Position numbers and translations under genes: made by a program. The notes under the pieces are model-generated. The model saw only the letters and a list, made by a program, of their open reading frames with translations, was not told the DNA's origin and made no database searches. This document shows positions 35,001 to 46,600 of a stretch of DNA of 64,000 bases, piece after piece. Location: assembly GCA_033439295.1 (NCBI GenBank), contig JAVTLE010000018.1, positions 868,001 through 932,000 on the forward strand, given 5' to 3'. Every line of letters starts with the position of its first letter. Positions within the stretch are counted from its first letter, which is position 1. Source of the DNA: Deuterostichococcus epilithicus. Its lineage: Eukaryota; Chlorophyta; Trebouxiophyceae; Prasiolales; Stichococcaceae.

Positions 35001-38000
35001 TGCTACTAACCTGCTCATTGCCTGGTTATGTGATATGCACAGTTCTGTCACCCTGATCATCGTGTTTGTGACTGTTTTGTGCCATCATCACTGCAGCGTA
35101 CGATCCGTGCATGTGGGAGTTCTCGGCTGGCCAGATGACCCGCATGGCGGCAGCGTGGCAGGTTTACCGGTGAGCAGACTGAGCCCTGGTTGTCGCCATT
35201 TGCAACTGTTCGCAGCTTGTTGTGAGGAGCTGACGGCTTTTCTTGTGGACAGCATCTGACTTTCTGTGCATGCTGCTTTGCATCAGGATGGCGGCACAGT
35301 CGCCCAGCCCGCCGCCGCCGCCGCCGGCAGCGCCTCCGCAGGATGCAGTGAATGCGCTGGTAGCGAGTGCATCGCCCAGCCCTCCTTCCCCCGGGCCGCC
35401 GCCAAGCCCGCCCCCGCCCCGCCTAGCCCTCCTCCGCCTAGCCCGCCTCCCCCATCGCCGCCTCCCCCGCCAAGCCCCCGCCCCCTCGCCGCCACCACCG
35501 CCGCCAAGTCCACCACCGCCGCCACCGCCATCGCCTCCTCCCTCACCGCCACCGCCGTCACCGCCGCCGCCGTCGCCTCCGCCCAGCCCGCCTCCGCCCT
35601 CACCGCCGCCCCCTAGCCCACCCCCAGCCCACCCCCGCCCTCACCGCCGCCCCCAGCCCACCCCCAAGCCCACCCCCGCCCTCACCGCCGCCTCCTAGCC
35701 CACCCCCGCCCTCGCCACCGCCTCCTAGCCCACCCCCGCCCTCACCGCCGCCCCCAGCCCACCACCAAGCCCGCCACCGCCCTCCCCGCCGCCGCCTTTC
35801 TTGCCGCCCAGCCCCCTCCCCAGCCCCCTCCGGCCCCACCACCCAGACCACCGCCGTCACCACCTCCGAGGCCACCACCTAGCCCCCTCCTAGGCCACCG
35901 CCGTCACCGCCTCCCAGGCCACCGCCTAGCCCCCTCCCAGGCCACCGCCGTCACCGCCTCCCAGGCCACCGCCGTCACCGCCGCCCAGGCCACCGCCCAG
36001 GCCACCGCCGTCACCGCCGCCCAGGCCACCGCCCAGGCCACCGCCCAGGCCGCCGCCGCACTCGCCATCTCCGCCGTCGCCTCCCCCCACCCCGCCGCCC
36101 AGGCCTCCGCCGCCGACACTTCCGCCGCCACTTCCTCCCCCAAGCCCCCCAGCAGCGCCGCCCCCGCAGCCCCCCAGTCCACCGCCACCTGCACCGCCCA
36201 CCTTCCCGTATGACAACTCCTGCGACATCCTGAACGTTGACACGTGCAACCTGTGGCGGTTCTCACCCATCAACTACACTGCGGTGCGCGAAAGTAATAT
36301 TGACAGCTTGCCACCTGCAGGACATGTCGCATTCTGGTCTCGCCTTCTCAGTCGATCTCCTTGGCAGCTACTAGGACATCCAGCATCACATGAGAGTCGC
36401 GCTTCAACACGTGCGACCGTCGTTTGCAGGTGTCCGGGCAGGAGGTGTATGTACCTCGCCTGGACTTTACCTTTGTGCTGGCGCCCGACGGCAGCGCCAG
36501 CTTCAGCGCCGCAGAGGCCGACAGTTGGAGCGTCTCCCAGCGCGCCCGCTTCTTGCTCAAGTAAGCGATCTCATGGATGATGCTGCTGCGGATGCCGCCC
36601 TGCGAAACTGCCTGCCCCAGGAGATTCAAGCTCCACAGTCACGAAGGGCACAGCATGCACGTACCGACGTCCGCAGACAAAACGCCTTTTTCCATGTGCT
36701 GTTCGCTGCCTTGCAGCTGGGGCCTGTCCTGGTGGGAGCCGGCGCAGATGGATTGGTGGTACCTGGCTGACGACGCTGGCATGGAGGTGGGCGATCCCGC
36801 CCCGCCCCGCCGCATCACCTCGTTTCCTGGCGCACTGTTGACCCGCCCTCGCATGGATGACGTCCTGCCTGATCTGCCTGCACGCCCAAATTGCAACCTG
36901 CTGGCTTGCTCTCCTGCGGTTCAAACAGGACTGTGCCACGCAGGTCACTGGGTTCAGGGACGCCGGCGCCGCCGGCACGGCAGTCGACTTCTCGCTTTTT
37001 TGGGTGCCACACAATGCCACGGACCGCTACGATTCGCCATCCACAGACTACCGCGCCGGGGGAGCGGCGGCCGCTGCTCAGTACTTTTACAACATGCTGG
37101 TAGACCCTGCTGCGCCAAACGACGGGTGGAGCTACTGGCAGGACCGGGGCGGTTATGCCTCAGATCTCGCGACCTTTGGAGCGCAGACCATCGTGCCACC
37201 GTCACCGCCCTACCAGGTGTGTTGTCCTGCCAGCTCAGCTGGAGTCTCGGCACTGTCAGAGCCCGGTGCACCGCTGCACATCCGATGATAGCAGGGCGCA
37301 TGCCTCGCTCTGCGCCTGGGTCACCGCTGCGGTCGTTGCCTGAATGCAAGCGGGCGCATTCAAGTGGGAGACTTGGCATTGCGCAGGTGTGCTTCTACAA
37401 CTGCCCGCTGTTCGGCATGCCGCCGCCGTCGCCACCACCCATCCCGCCGCCCAGACCACCGCCGCCTTTTCCCCCACCGCCGCTGCCTCCTCCAAGGCTC
37501 CCGCCTGCACCGCCCCCGCCGAGTCCGTCGCCGCCGCCTCCAAGCCCGTCGCCGCCGCCACCGCCCGCCCCGCCCACCTACCCTTACGACAACTCCTGCG
37601 ACATNCTGAACGACGACTCATGCAACCTGTGGCGGTTTTCTCCCATCAACTACACCATGGTGCGCCGTGCAAACACCTGAGACGCGCCCATCATTGACTT
37701 GGCTCGACACATCGAATTCTGCCCTGCGGATTCAATGCCGCCTGCTTGAATCAAAAGCCCAAGTGCTCACGTGTGCACAACTGTCGATTGGCAGGCTCCT
37801 GGTCAGGAGGTGTATGTTCCCCGCCTGGACTTCACCTTCGTGCTGGCGCCCGGCGGCAGCGCCAGCTTCACCGCTGCAGAGGCCAACGGCTGGAGCGTCT
37901 CCCAGCGTGCCCGCTTCCTACTAAAGTGAGATCACGCTGTTGGCGCACTTCCGTATTGAGCACTTGCTACCGATGAGCTGCACGTTCCTGTACCCAACAG

Positions 38001-41000
38001 CCCCCACTATGCGCTGCATGTTCACGCGCCCAACAGCCCTCACTATGAGCAACGTCAACGAGCACGGTGTCACACGCTGTGCCCTGCCCTGTCTGCAGCT
38101 GGGGCCTGTCCTGGTGGGAGCCATCGCAGATGGACTGGTGGTACCTTGCAGACGATGCCGGCATGGAGGTGAGGCTGACGGTGCTTGCCATCTTTCTGCA
38201 CACTGCTGACGCAGCGCCCAGTTTGCTGCCCGATTTGGTCCAGACTGCTTCGATCGACTTTTAAGCACCAACCACCTGCCCGCCAGCCAGACTGCCTAGC
38301 CTGCCCTCCTGCGGTGTCCTCTGCGCCAGCAATGTTGAAGACGATGCGCCGTCATGTCGCGCAGGTCACCAGCTTCAGGGACGCCGGCACCGCCGGCACA
38401 GCTGTCGACTTCTCGCTTTTCTGGGTGCCGCACAATGCAACGGACCGCTANGACTCNCCGTCCACAGACAACCGCGCCGGGGGCGCGGCGGCTGCCGCTC
38501 AGTACTTCTACAACATGCTGGCAAACGTTGCTGATCCCGATAACGGCTGGGCGTTCTGGCAGAATCGGGGCGGTCACGCCTCAGATCTCGCGACCTTTGG
38601 AGCGCAGACCATTGTGCCACCGTCGCCACCCTATCAGGTGTGCTGAATTCAAAATCAAAGGAATTCCAGCCCCTCTTCGATCCGGAATCGTGCTGACACT
38701 GAGACCCTGCGTTTTGCCCCAAGCGTTAGAAGCTGTCGCAGTCTCTCAAAAGGCTGCTGACGTTGCGCAGGTCTGCTACTACAATTGCCCGCTGTATGGC
38801 ACACCGCCGCCTGCGTCACCACTCACGCCGCCCCCAGCAGGCTTGCTGCAGCTGCAGACGCCTCCGCAGCCCGATAACACAGGCAACGCCGCAACTGATG
38901 GCCCTGGAGATGCCAACAAAGAGAGCTTGGTGCCGCCCACCTCGCCTCCTGTATCCCCACCCACCGGGACGCCGATCAGACAGCCACCGCCATCCCCGCC
39001 GCCATTGCCGCCACCGGTGCCGCCTCCGCGGCCGCCACCGTCCNCGCCNCCCGNGCCACCACCCAGGCCCCCTCCTCGCCCACCACCATCGCCACCTCCT
39101 GGGCCACCGCCCAGGCCCCCTCCACGCCCGCCACCATCACCACCTCCCAGGCCGCCGCCTGGGCCCCCACCCCGCCCACCGCCATCGCCGCCTCCCAGGC
39201 CGCCGCCTGGGCCCCTCCCCGCCCACCGCCATCGCCGCCTCCCAGGCCGCCGCCTGGGCCCCCTCCCCGCCCACCGCCATCGCCGCCTCCCAGGCCACCA
39301 CCGCGACCACCGCCGTCACCGCCTCCCAGGCCGCCCCCAGCCCCCTCCAAGCCCACCGCCGTCGCCTCCCCCAAGCCGCCTCCCAACCGCCCGCCGCCCA
39401 GCCCGCCGCCGCGCCCGCCTCCATCTCCGCCCCCAAGCCGCCGCCCAGCCCGCCCCGCGGCCGCTCCTGAGCCCGCCGCCGTCCGCGCTCACATCGTCCA
39501 CAAGGTCGGTGACCGTATTCAGCAAGCAGGGCAACGCTCCGCTGCGCCTCACAAGCGCGCCTGCCGCCGGCACCGTTCCCGCGACCNCCACAACCTCGAC
39601 AGTCGATCAGCCGCTGCTTGGCGGTCGTGGCACATCGCCGGCAATTCAGGTGATACACGCCGTCTTTCGCTCTCGTGCTCCTGCACTTCAAACTCGGAGT
39701 TCTAGCGGTCAAAACATCTTGTGTGTCCAGTGCCACCTTCTCCTGAATAACTTTGACACGGCCAGCTGTGCTGACCCCTGGATACCCGCCTCGCAGGTGG
39801 TCCTGGGCATGGACGCAGGCGCCGTTGCCGGCACCACCGTCACGGCGGTGCACTTCGTGGTCAACGCCGACGGTGTGCTGGAGACCAGCGAGAGTGCCTC
39901 CCAAATACTGGTGCACGCCTCACCAGTTGGCAGATGCCCTGACAAGCTCTGCCTAACATTGTCTGCAAGCGATTGGGCGGTGACGACGATGCGCAACCCA
40001 CGATGCCCGCCCCAGACCCCCTGGCTTGTAGACCTCTTAGCTTCGAACTCATCCCTTGCTACAGGTGGACCCGACCCTGGCAAGCACGTCGGCCTCCCAC
40101 GTGGCGGCTCTGGGCGCCTCATTCACAGCATCCGCCACAGCCGGTGCGGCCGCCGGCCGCCGCCGCTTGATGNGCGTGCAGGNCGGCTGCGGCGCCACGC
40201 TGCCGGTGAGCCTCATAGCGTACAGCGACTACACCTGCGCCGAGTACGCCGCGATGATCACCGCCATGAACGGCACTGCAGCCGCGGCCGCAAACTGCAC
40301 TGGCGGCGTGCGCCGCGTGCAGCAGGCGGCGGAGGTGGTGTCCGTGCCGTTTGGCGGCAGCGCGGCACTGGCAGATGCATTAGCCTTCCACGACTTCACG
40401 TCCCTGGTGAGTGCACGCTGCCCTGGTGATGCTGATTTATCGCTCGCTTGCTAACGCTTTGGCTGCTGGCGTTGATGGCCCAGCTTTGAAATTCCTACTG
40501 CCGCCATTATGCAGTGCCACATCCCCTGGCATTGTTGCAGATGCCTCATGAGGGCACGACGCAGCCTGACAGACTGCCGCGTGCTGTCCGGCCTGCAGGA
40601 CATCGCCATGGACAGCAGCTGCGGCACGCTGCAGGTGGCATCGCTGGCGCTGACGCTGGCGCCCGGCGCATCTCAGGTGTCACGCACCACGCTGGCATCC
40701 CAGGGCCTGCTCAGCACAGCCACGGCAGCGCCGACCCTGGCTCCGTCTGCGACTCCGACCGCACGGCCCACCGCCCGGCCAACGATGGCACCGACCAAGG
40801 CCCCGACCGTGGCTCCCACCGCACGNCCCACTGCCAGGCCGACGGTTACGCCCACGCCTCGGCCGACAGTGATGCCGACCCAAGCACCCAGCGCTGCGCC
40901 AACCCGGTCTCCCACAGCAGCGCCTACAAAGGCTCCCACCCCGGTGCCCACTTCCAAGCTCGGAACGGCAGTAACAGCANCACCCACCACAGCCCCANCT

Positions 41001-41642
41001 GCAAGGCCCACCACCAGACCATCGGGAGCCCCAAGCGTATCGCCAACAGCTCGCCCGACGGCAGCGCCAACCAAGGCGCCTGCCGCAGCGCCGACAAAGG
41101 CGCCCACGAAGGCGCCAACAGCAGCGCCGACGAAGGCGCCCACGAAGGCCCCGACAGCGGCGCCCACCCCTAAGCTGGGAACGGCACTAACAGCAGCACC
41201 CACCACAGCCCCAACTGCAAAGCCCACCACCAGACCATCGGCGGCCCCAAGCGCATCGCCGACAGCTCGCCCGACGGCAGCGCCATCCAAGGCGCAAACA
41301 GCAGCGCCAACAAAGGCGCCCACGAAGGCGCCAACAGCAGCGCCGACCAAGGCGCCCATGAAGGCGCCCACAGCAGCGCCGACGAAGGCCCCAACAACGG
41401 CGCCAACAGCGACTCCCACAGCAAGACCGACTGCGAAGCCCACGGCTCGGCCAACAGCAGCACCGACGCCACGCAGGCCGCCGCCGCGCAGGCCGCCGCC
41501 GCAAACACCTCCACCGCGCAGGCCGCCACCGCGGGCCCCCCGCCGCGCAGGCCGCCACCGCGCAGGCCGCCGCCGCGCACCTCCAGCGGCTGAGTTGCTC
41601 ATCTCGGAGATGAGCAACCCACATAGCCCCAATAGTCGATGA
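32020..41642 (+). CDS. M43 pappalysin-like zinc metalloprotease with Pro-rich hinges and repeated extracellular modules
   Basis: Secreted metzincin, probably acting on the algal cell wall or matrix. The N-terminus has a basic region and a hydrophobic signal (ATALSLMLVAFLAFVGHAAG), then a long Arg/Lys/Pro/Thr repeat. Catalytic exons: 32020-32742, 32904-33014, 33246-33351, 33670-33799, 34055-34171, 34345-34475, 34600-34777, 34925-34938, 35097-35169. HEIGHWLGLSH (zinc site, residues about 437-447, split by an intron) and the Met-turn NYMGYT are intact. From 35287 follow a Ser/Pro hinge, two copies of a Trp-rich module, a second hinge and Cys/Ala domains (39797-39910, 40065-40406). The last exon (40599-41642) is an APTKAPT array. 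Phases close in the protease part and the modules, but not through the Pro-rich hinges, where indels or extra introns must exist. Two genes are possible, but the same reading frame recurs on both sides. Confidence 0.75.
32521..32690 (+). repeat. Tandem array coding RRPTK repeats
   Basis: About ten imperfect 12-15-nt units (AGGCGGCCCACAAAG type) encode a strongly basic KRRPTKRRPT tract in the protease pro-region. The array stays open in a second frame (AHKEAAHKEAA) because the unit length is a multiple of three. Confidence 0.85.
33811..33851. repeat. CCATG short tandem repeat
   Basis: Repeats of CCATG and close variants in the intron just after protease exon 4. Confidence 0.8.
35320..36195 (+). 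repeat. Ser/Pro-rich hinge (first)
   Basis: Nearly pure Pro/Ser codons of SPPPP type, as in pherophorin and extensin hinges. The frame giving SPPPP changes several times along the tract, and C-runs of varying length sit at the changes. Confidence 0.8.
36200..37216 (+). repeat. Trp-rich extracellular module, copy 1
   Basis: Starts PYDNSCDILNVDTCNLWRFS. Exons after the first are 36430-36560 (131 nt), 36717-36786 (70 nt) and 36944-37216 (273 nt). Motifs include EVYVPRLDFTFVLAP, WGLSWWEPAQMDWWYLADD and DFSLFWVPHNATDRYDSPS. I do not recognise the family. Confidence 0.8.
37387..38637 (+). repeat. Trp-rich extracellular module, copy 2, with its linker
   Basis: The linking exon 37387-37659 starts VCFYNCPLFG, runs through a short Pro hinge and opens the second module (PYDNSCD). 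It is followed by exons 37795-37925 (131 nt), 38099-38168 (70 nt) and 38365-38637 (273 nt), the same three lengths and splice phases as copy 1. Ns fall in three codons. Confidence 0.85.
38800..39480 (+). repeat. Pro-rich hinge (second)
   Basis: Repeats of a PPPSPPPRPPPGPPPR type, with unit GCCACCGCCCAGGCCCCC-like. One unit near 39210 lacks a base relative to its neighbours and shifts the frame. Ns lie at its start (about 39044-39054). Confidence 0.75.
40740..41480 (+). repeat. APTKAPT repeat array
   Basis: Encodes about 250 residues of APT-x-APT type, including a larger repeat beginning KLGTAVTA / KLGTALTA at about 40956 and 41172. The array is open in more than one frame on both strands, a result of its three-base-multiple periodicity. 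Likely an O-glycosylated stalk (inference). Confidence 0.8.
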
Positions 41643-43699
41643 TGCAGACAGCCCCTCTGGATTCGGTATTAAGTATACCGCCACATTTATGCCGTTGCTG
41701 TGCATCGGTACCTGATGGCCTCAGCGAGTGACTTTATTTCAGTCTCTGTAGCACGCGCACGCAGGTGCTGCTTAGTTTTGCTTGTGGTTTTGGTCGCTTC
41801 ATTTTTCGGCTTTGCGTTAGCATTGTGCAGTTTCAGGTAGAAAACCTGGGTAGCTTAGAGGAACTCGTAGTGATGCTGAGTGATTACAGAGGTTTTGCTT
41901 GGATTGCTTGTAGGTATTCGTGGCGGCTTTGATTGCTGCCGCCATTGATGCAATGATTCTGTGTGATTGTACTGCTGAAGCAGACGATTTGCAGTGCCTA
42001 TTGGACCTTTGCATGGAGTCGTCGTCGTGGTTGCTTCTCATTGTCAAGAGACCCATGCTGATACCGCACGCGCTCATGCACCTGACTCCTGGTTGAGATG
42101 CTCTGCGCTGCCATCATGTGCATGCGTGACTGAGGTGATCACCTCATAGGGGCGAAGCGATGCTGGAACGTTCGAATACGTTCTGGGCCCTCCCTTGGGT
42201 AAGGCTCAGCAGTGACAGCACTATTTTAGAGTTTAAACGTTATGGTTGGTTGATGATGCATGGCCTGCTCGCCATTGTATTTCACCCAGAACCCAAAAAC
42301 CCAGAACAAGGCTGCCGCCGCACCTGCTATACGCTTATGCAAATATTCAGAAATATTTGCTCTGTTCCGCCGTGCGGCATTGCGCAATGCCGCCGCCCAC
42401 ATCCCAGCTTTCCGGCCAACTATATATACACGATAAGCCGCCACTCATGCCTCGGCTGCAGTTGCATTACCCAAGCTACAACATCTGCTTCGGAGATGAG
42501 TGCCAAGATCTTGCGCGAGAGATGTGTAGGGCGGGTGCGCAGGCGAGGCTGCTTGAGCACAGCAGCCGCGTGTCTTGGGGCACATGCAATCAATTCATCT
42601 TGTTTATGGGGTGCAGCAGCCGAAAATAATGAAGAAATGCTTTCTCGAGCGTTTTATATTGCCAAAACATCCTGCAGATGGTACACGGCGTCCTTGCAGC
42701 GCACGCCCTGACACCCCGATGCAGCAAGCACTTCGTGCTAACACAGGCCGCCTAACGGCGTGGTGAAAGATCTAACCCGTCTCATCATCCCGTTCGAAGC
42801 ACGTAAACCCACCAGCGTCTGCTTCTTCTGAAACCGACCGGGCTTCATACAGTGTCAACAGCGTCCGATAAAAGCACCAAAACCCAGCGCTTCAGCGGGC
42901 GGCGCCCCTGCTGCTGCGACGAGGAGCCTGCAGCCGATCCCCAAAGCAAGCCAACCCGAAAGATTACAGTAGCGGCCAGTTCAACGCGTCATCAACCGAA
43001 TTTCCAATCATTCAATCGGTGGGGTCGGGGAGCACCCGGCCCAATTGTCGTCAGATCACGTGGGCAGCAGCCGCTGCCGGCGTGCTCCTGGGCGAATCGC
43101 GGGGTAGTCAGGCAGCGGGGCGGGCCAGCGGCGCCGGCGCGGTGGCCGTCGCCGGCGTAGTTTCTTCGTCGTCCTCCTCGTCGAGCTCGCCAGACTCGTC
43201 CGACTCGTCCGATGGGTCGGCCTGTGACACCAGGGTGGCGCCCTCAGCTTGTCTAGGGTGATTCTGGAGGGTGACGATTTGCGGTGGAGGGAGTCCCTTG
43301 TGTGCGGTGTAGCGAAGCCGCGCCAGATACATGGTGGAAGGGTCCGAGGCTGGCAGCTCCTCGAGAGCGCTGTGGGTGCCACGGGCACGAGGGTGTGCAA
43401 AGCCCTCTGTGCTGGCGGCGGGGAGGCGGAAGCAAGAGGTTTAGGCATGCCGTGCGGCGGGCCGCCGGCCCGCTAGCGGCGGCGGCAACGCACCTGGTGC
43501 CTGCCGAAGGGGATGGCCGTGGCGTTGCGCGTCAGCTTGGGCTGCCCCGCCTGCCCGCCTGCGCTCGCAGCACAAGGTCCCTGGGTCGGCGCTGTGGGCG
43601 TGTGCGCGGGCTGCTCAGGCTGGGGGTGCTGTTCTGCTTGTGGCGGCGCTGACTGCCCCGCGACACAGAATCAAATGCACAAGAACAGCGCGGGGGCTT
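41643..43699. other. Intergenic between the M43 gene and PSD (convergent 3' ends)
   Basis: About 2 kb, with an AT-richer middle (41.7-42.8 kb). No gene supported except a possible short acidic open frame near 43.1-43.4 kb. An open frame at 42160-42711 (+) has no features. Confidence 0.4.
43108..43332 (-). CDS. Possible small acidic-tail protein or exon
   Basis: Open minus-strand frame reading MYLARLRYTAHK then an acidic tail (DESDESGELDEEDDEE) and an Ala/Pro end before a stop. The frame continues upstream of the Met without a stop, so this may be the last exon of an unresolved gene. No family recognised; coding status uncertain. Confidence 0.25.
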   Translation of the reverse strand: MYLARLRYTAHKGLPPPQIVTLQNHPRQAEGATLVSQADPSDESDESGELDEEDDEETTPATATAPAPLARPAA

Positions 43700-46600
43700 T
43701 CAGACGTGCAGTCCGATGGGGTCTGCCTCGTCATCTCTTCCTCTCTGACACGGGCTGCCAGACAGGGCGGCCGGCGCTGCCGTTCTGCGGCGCGCGCCTG
43801 GCGCGCCCTGCGACGAGACGCTGAGGCCGTCCATGGCGGCGTGCAGCGGCGCCAGGTGCTGCGTCTGGGACTCCAGCGCCGCGATCTCCTCCGCATCCTC
43901 ACTCGCGCGGCGCAGGTGCGGCGACGCCGGCGCGCAGCCCAGGCGCACGCCCATCTTCACCAGAGTCTCCAGCGACTTGGCGCTGCAGGTCGGGGGGCCA
44001 GGGGTGAGGGCACAGGGTTTGGGTCCAGCGGACTTGCGCTGCAGGGTGTGGGCGCAGTTCAGGTGCACGCCCGCCGTCACAAGTGCCTCCAGCGATTCAG
44101 GTGCCGCAGGGTGGGAGAATTTTTTTTTGTTGCCTGACCGCTGCAGGGTGGGAGCACAGCATGGGTCGGTACCAGCGGCGCCCGCCAGCACGAATGGGCA
44201 CATGGTGGAGCAGCGAGCCGACAACCGCCCAGCAATTCCGGCGTATCTGCCGATGGGGGGTGAGCGCGCATCAGGGCAGGAGTTTTGCGGCGCCCCCGGG
44301 GGCAACAGCCAGTGTTCGACAGCATGGCATGAGCAACGCCGAAAGCCGCAGGGCGCGGCTGCAGGGGTCCTTGGAATGTGCGCGGTGTGTGGGGGCCAGA
44401 CGGTGGCGAGGCACGTGAGGAGTGCTGCGCTGTCAGCGACTCAGCGGCGAAGGGTGCACAAGTGCACGGGAGCTGTGCCGCCCACTCGCATCCGCCGCGC
44501 GACGCGCGAATGCGGGGTCACGTAGTCGCCGGCAAGGCTCGGATCCTCGCGCAGCGCACCAGGCGACCCGACCCAGAGCTGCCGCGCCAGAAACTGCAAC
44601 TAAAACAGACAGGGTGAGTGCCCGCTGCACCTGTTGTGCAGGAGGTCCTGGTCGACGACGAGCGCGTCCTTGCCGAACAGCGCGATGACGGTGGAGCCGC
44701 CGAAAGCAAAGTAGCCCAGCTCGTCGCCCTTGGCGTACGACTTGCCCTCCTCCGCCGTGAACACGATGGAGCCCACCTGCACAGGGGTGGGGGCGGCACA
44801 CAGTGGGGGCTGACGAGTCGGATGATCAGCGGCCAAGGGGCGTACGCTCCGGCCTCCTCCGCCATGCAAGCGATCAAGGGAGACGAGACATGCGCTGCCA
44901 TGGCTCCGGCTGTGTGCCCCTGCTGAGCTCGAGCGTTCCCCAAGACAAGATTGGGGGTTCTCCAGCTGTATTTCCCCTGGCACCTCACGAGCCCCATGCC
45001 GCTGCTTGGGGTGCCGACACACCCGCGGTGCCTGCTGCCTGCTGCCGCGACGGACGTGCTGCGCCTCACCATTGTGGCGCCGATGGCGACGATGGCGACG
45101 GGTCCGAACTCCGGGCTGTCCAGCATCACCACCGCCCGCTTGTTCTGCGCATGGCAGATGACGACGATAGCTCACATGCTCACATTTGCTCACATATGCT
45201 CATATGCTCACATATCAGGAGACAGGCACCGCAGGGGCCGGCGCGCTTGACTGCCTGCAGTGTCGCCTCCACAGCCTCACGCTCCTCGAACGCTTTGTCG
45301 ACGCAGCGCAACGGCGCCGCATGGCACCGCAGACATGCAGATGGCGGCAAGCGGCCGCACCAAGGTCGGGTTGCGCGCGCTACCCAGTCTGGTCCCACCC
45401 AGCCCAGCGTAGACGTACGAGTAGTGAGCAAGCACACAGCACCACGTGCGGCCGCACCTGGGTGAACACGTTGGCGTAGGTGCTGGCAACGGCGATGGGG
45501 TTCACAGTGTACAGTTTGCCGCGCACGTGGCGGATGGAGCGCAGCGTGCCCGCCACCGGCAGGTGGAAGCGGTGGTAGTCCTGCGCGGAGTCACAAAGTC
45601 GGGGCTTAGTTCACAGAGCCTGGCTCACGGCGTGTCCACTCCTTGAGGTTTGCAGATGGCTACAACTGCACTGCTCAGTGGCACGAAGGCGACAGCGCAG
45701 GTGAGGCGCAGCGCGGCTGCAATGTGGTCAGGCTTGCATCTCCGGCGCTGCTGCGCAGCCGCCGCCGAACGCCTGCACCTTGGGGCCACGCATAATCCCG
45801 CAGCTCGTAACCAAAACAAATGCCAACCTCCTGCACCAGTTGCGGCGCTGGCGAGCTATCCTACTGACTATGTCCCAGAATCGCGCCTGAGGCGCGAGCC
45901 GGAAGATGAACATGCTGCCGCCCTCAAAGGCGGGCGCCAGCGGCTCGCTGCCCTGGGCTGCCTTGCTGCCGTCCGCCAGCAGGCCCGCCACCGAGAAGTT
46001 GCGGCCCTGCGGAGCACCGATAGAGAAGCCACATCAGCGACAGCGGCGATAGCAGCAGCAATGCACTGGCCGCCCGGCCGCCTTGCTGCCGTCCGCCACC
46101 AGCAGTCCTGCGAGCGAGGCCTTGCGGCCCTGCGCGGCTGAGGGTTTGGAAAAAGACTGCACAACCCGGCATCCGACAGTGGCATCCAGGGTATAAATTA
46201 TGGGCCGCCACTGAGGTCGTCTCTCCCCGACCCTTCACAGCTCGCCGCTGCAGCAGCCCAGCGCGGCAAGCCGCCGACTGCCTGCCACATGGCCAGCAGC
46301 ATACACCAGCAAGCTTTTAGGATTTCCATCTGCAACAGAGCGTTCCAGCTGACCTTGATCCAGCAGCGGGTGGCGTCCGAGACGCTGGCGAACGCCGACA
46401 GGCGGCAGTCCGCGGCAGACACCGCGACGTCTGCATGCTCCAGCTGAGCGATGGGCCGCGCACTCGGCTTGAGCTTGCGGTAGAAGAACTGCAGCCGCAG
46501 GACACAGAGTTTCGATCAGCGCACTTGCATACGGCCGCCGTCTTGATGAGCTCAGCCCAGCGGCTTTTGGCGTGTGAGTGTCCGCTGATGGGCCGCCGAT

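Noticed and set aside
35926-36273. Gly-rich minus-strand open frame, GGGLGGGDGG type
   Set aside because: It is the antisense of the Pro-rich hinge codons, not an independent glycine-rich protein.
40673-41632. Long minus-strand frame of AVGAFVGA repeats
   Set aside because: Antisense of the APTKAPT array; its openness follows from the three-base-multiple repeat.
42160-42711. 183-codon plus-strand open frame
   Set aside because: No domain, signal peptide or codon pattern like the neighbours; lies in an AT-richer intergenic stretch.
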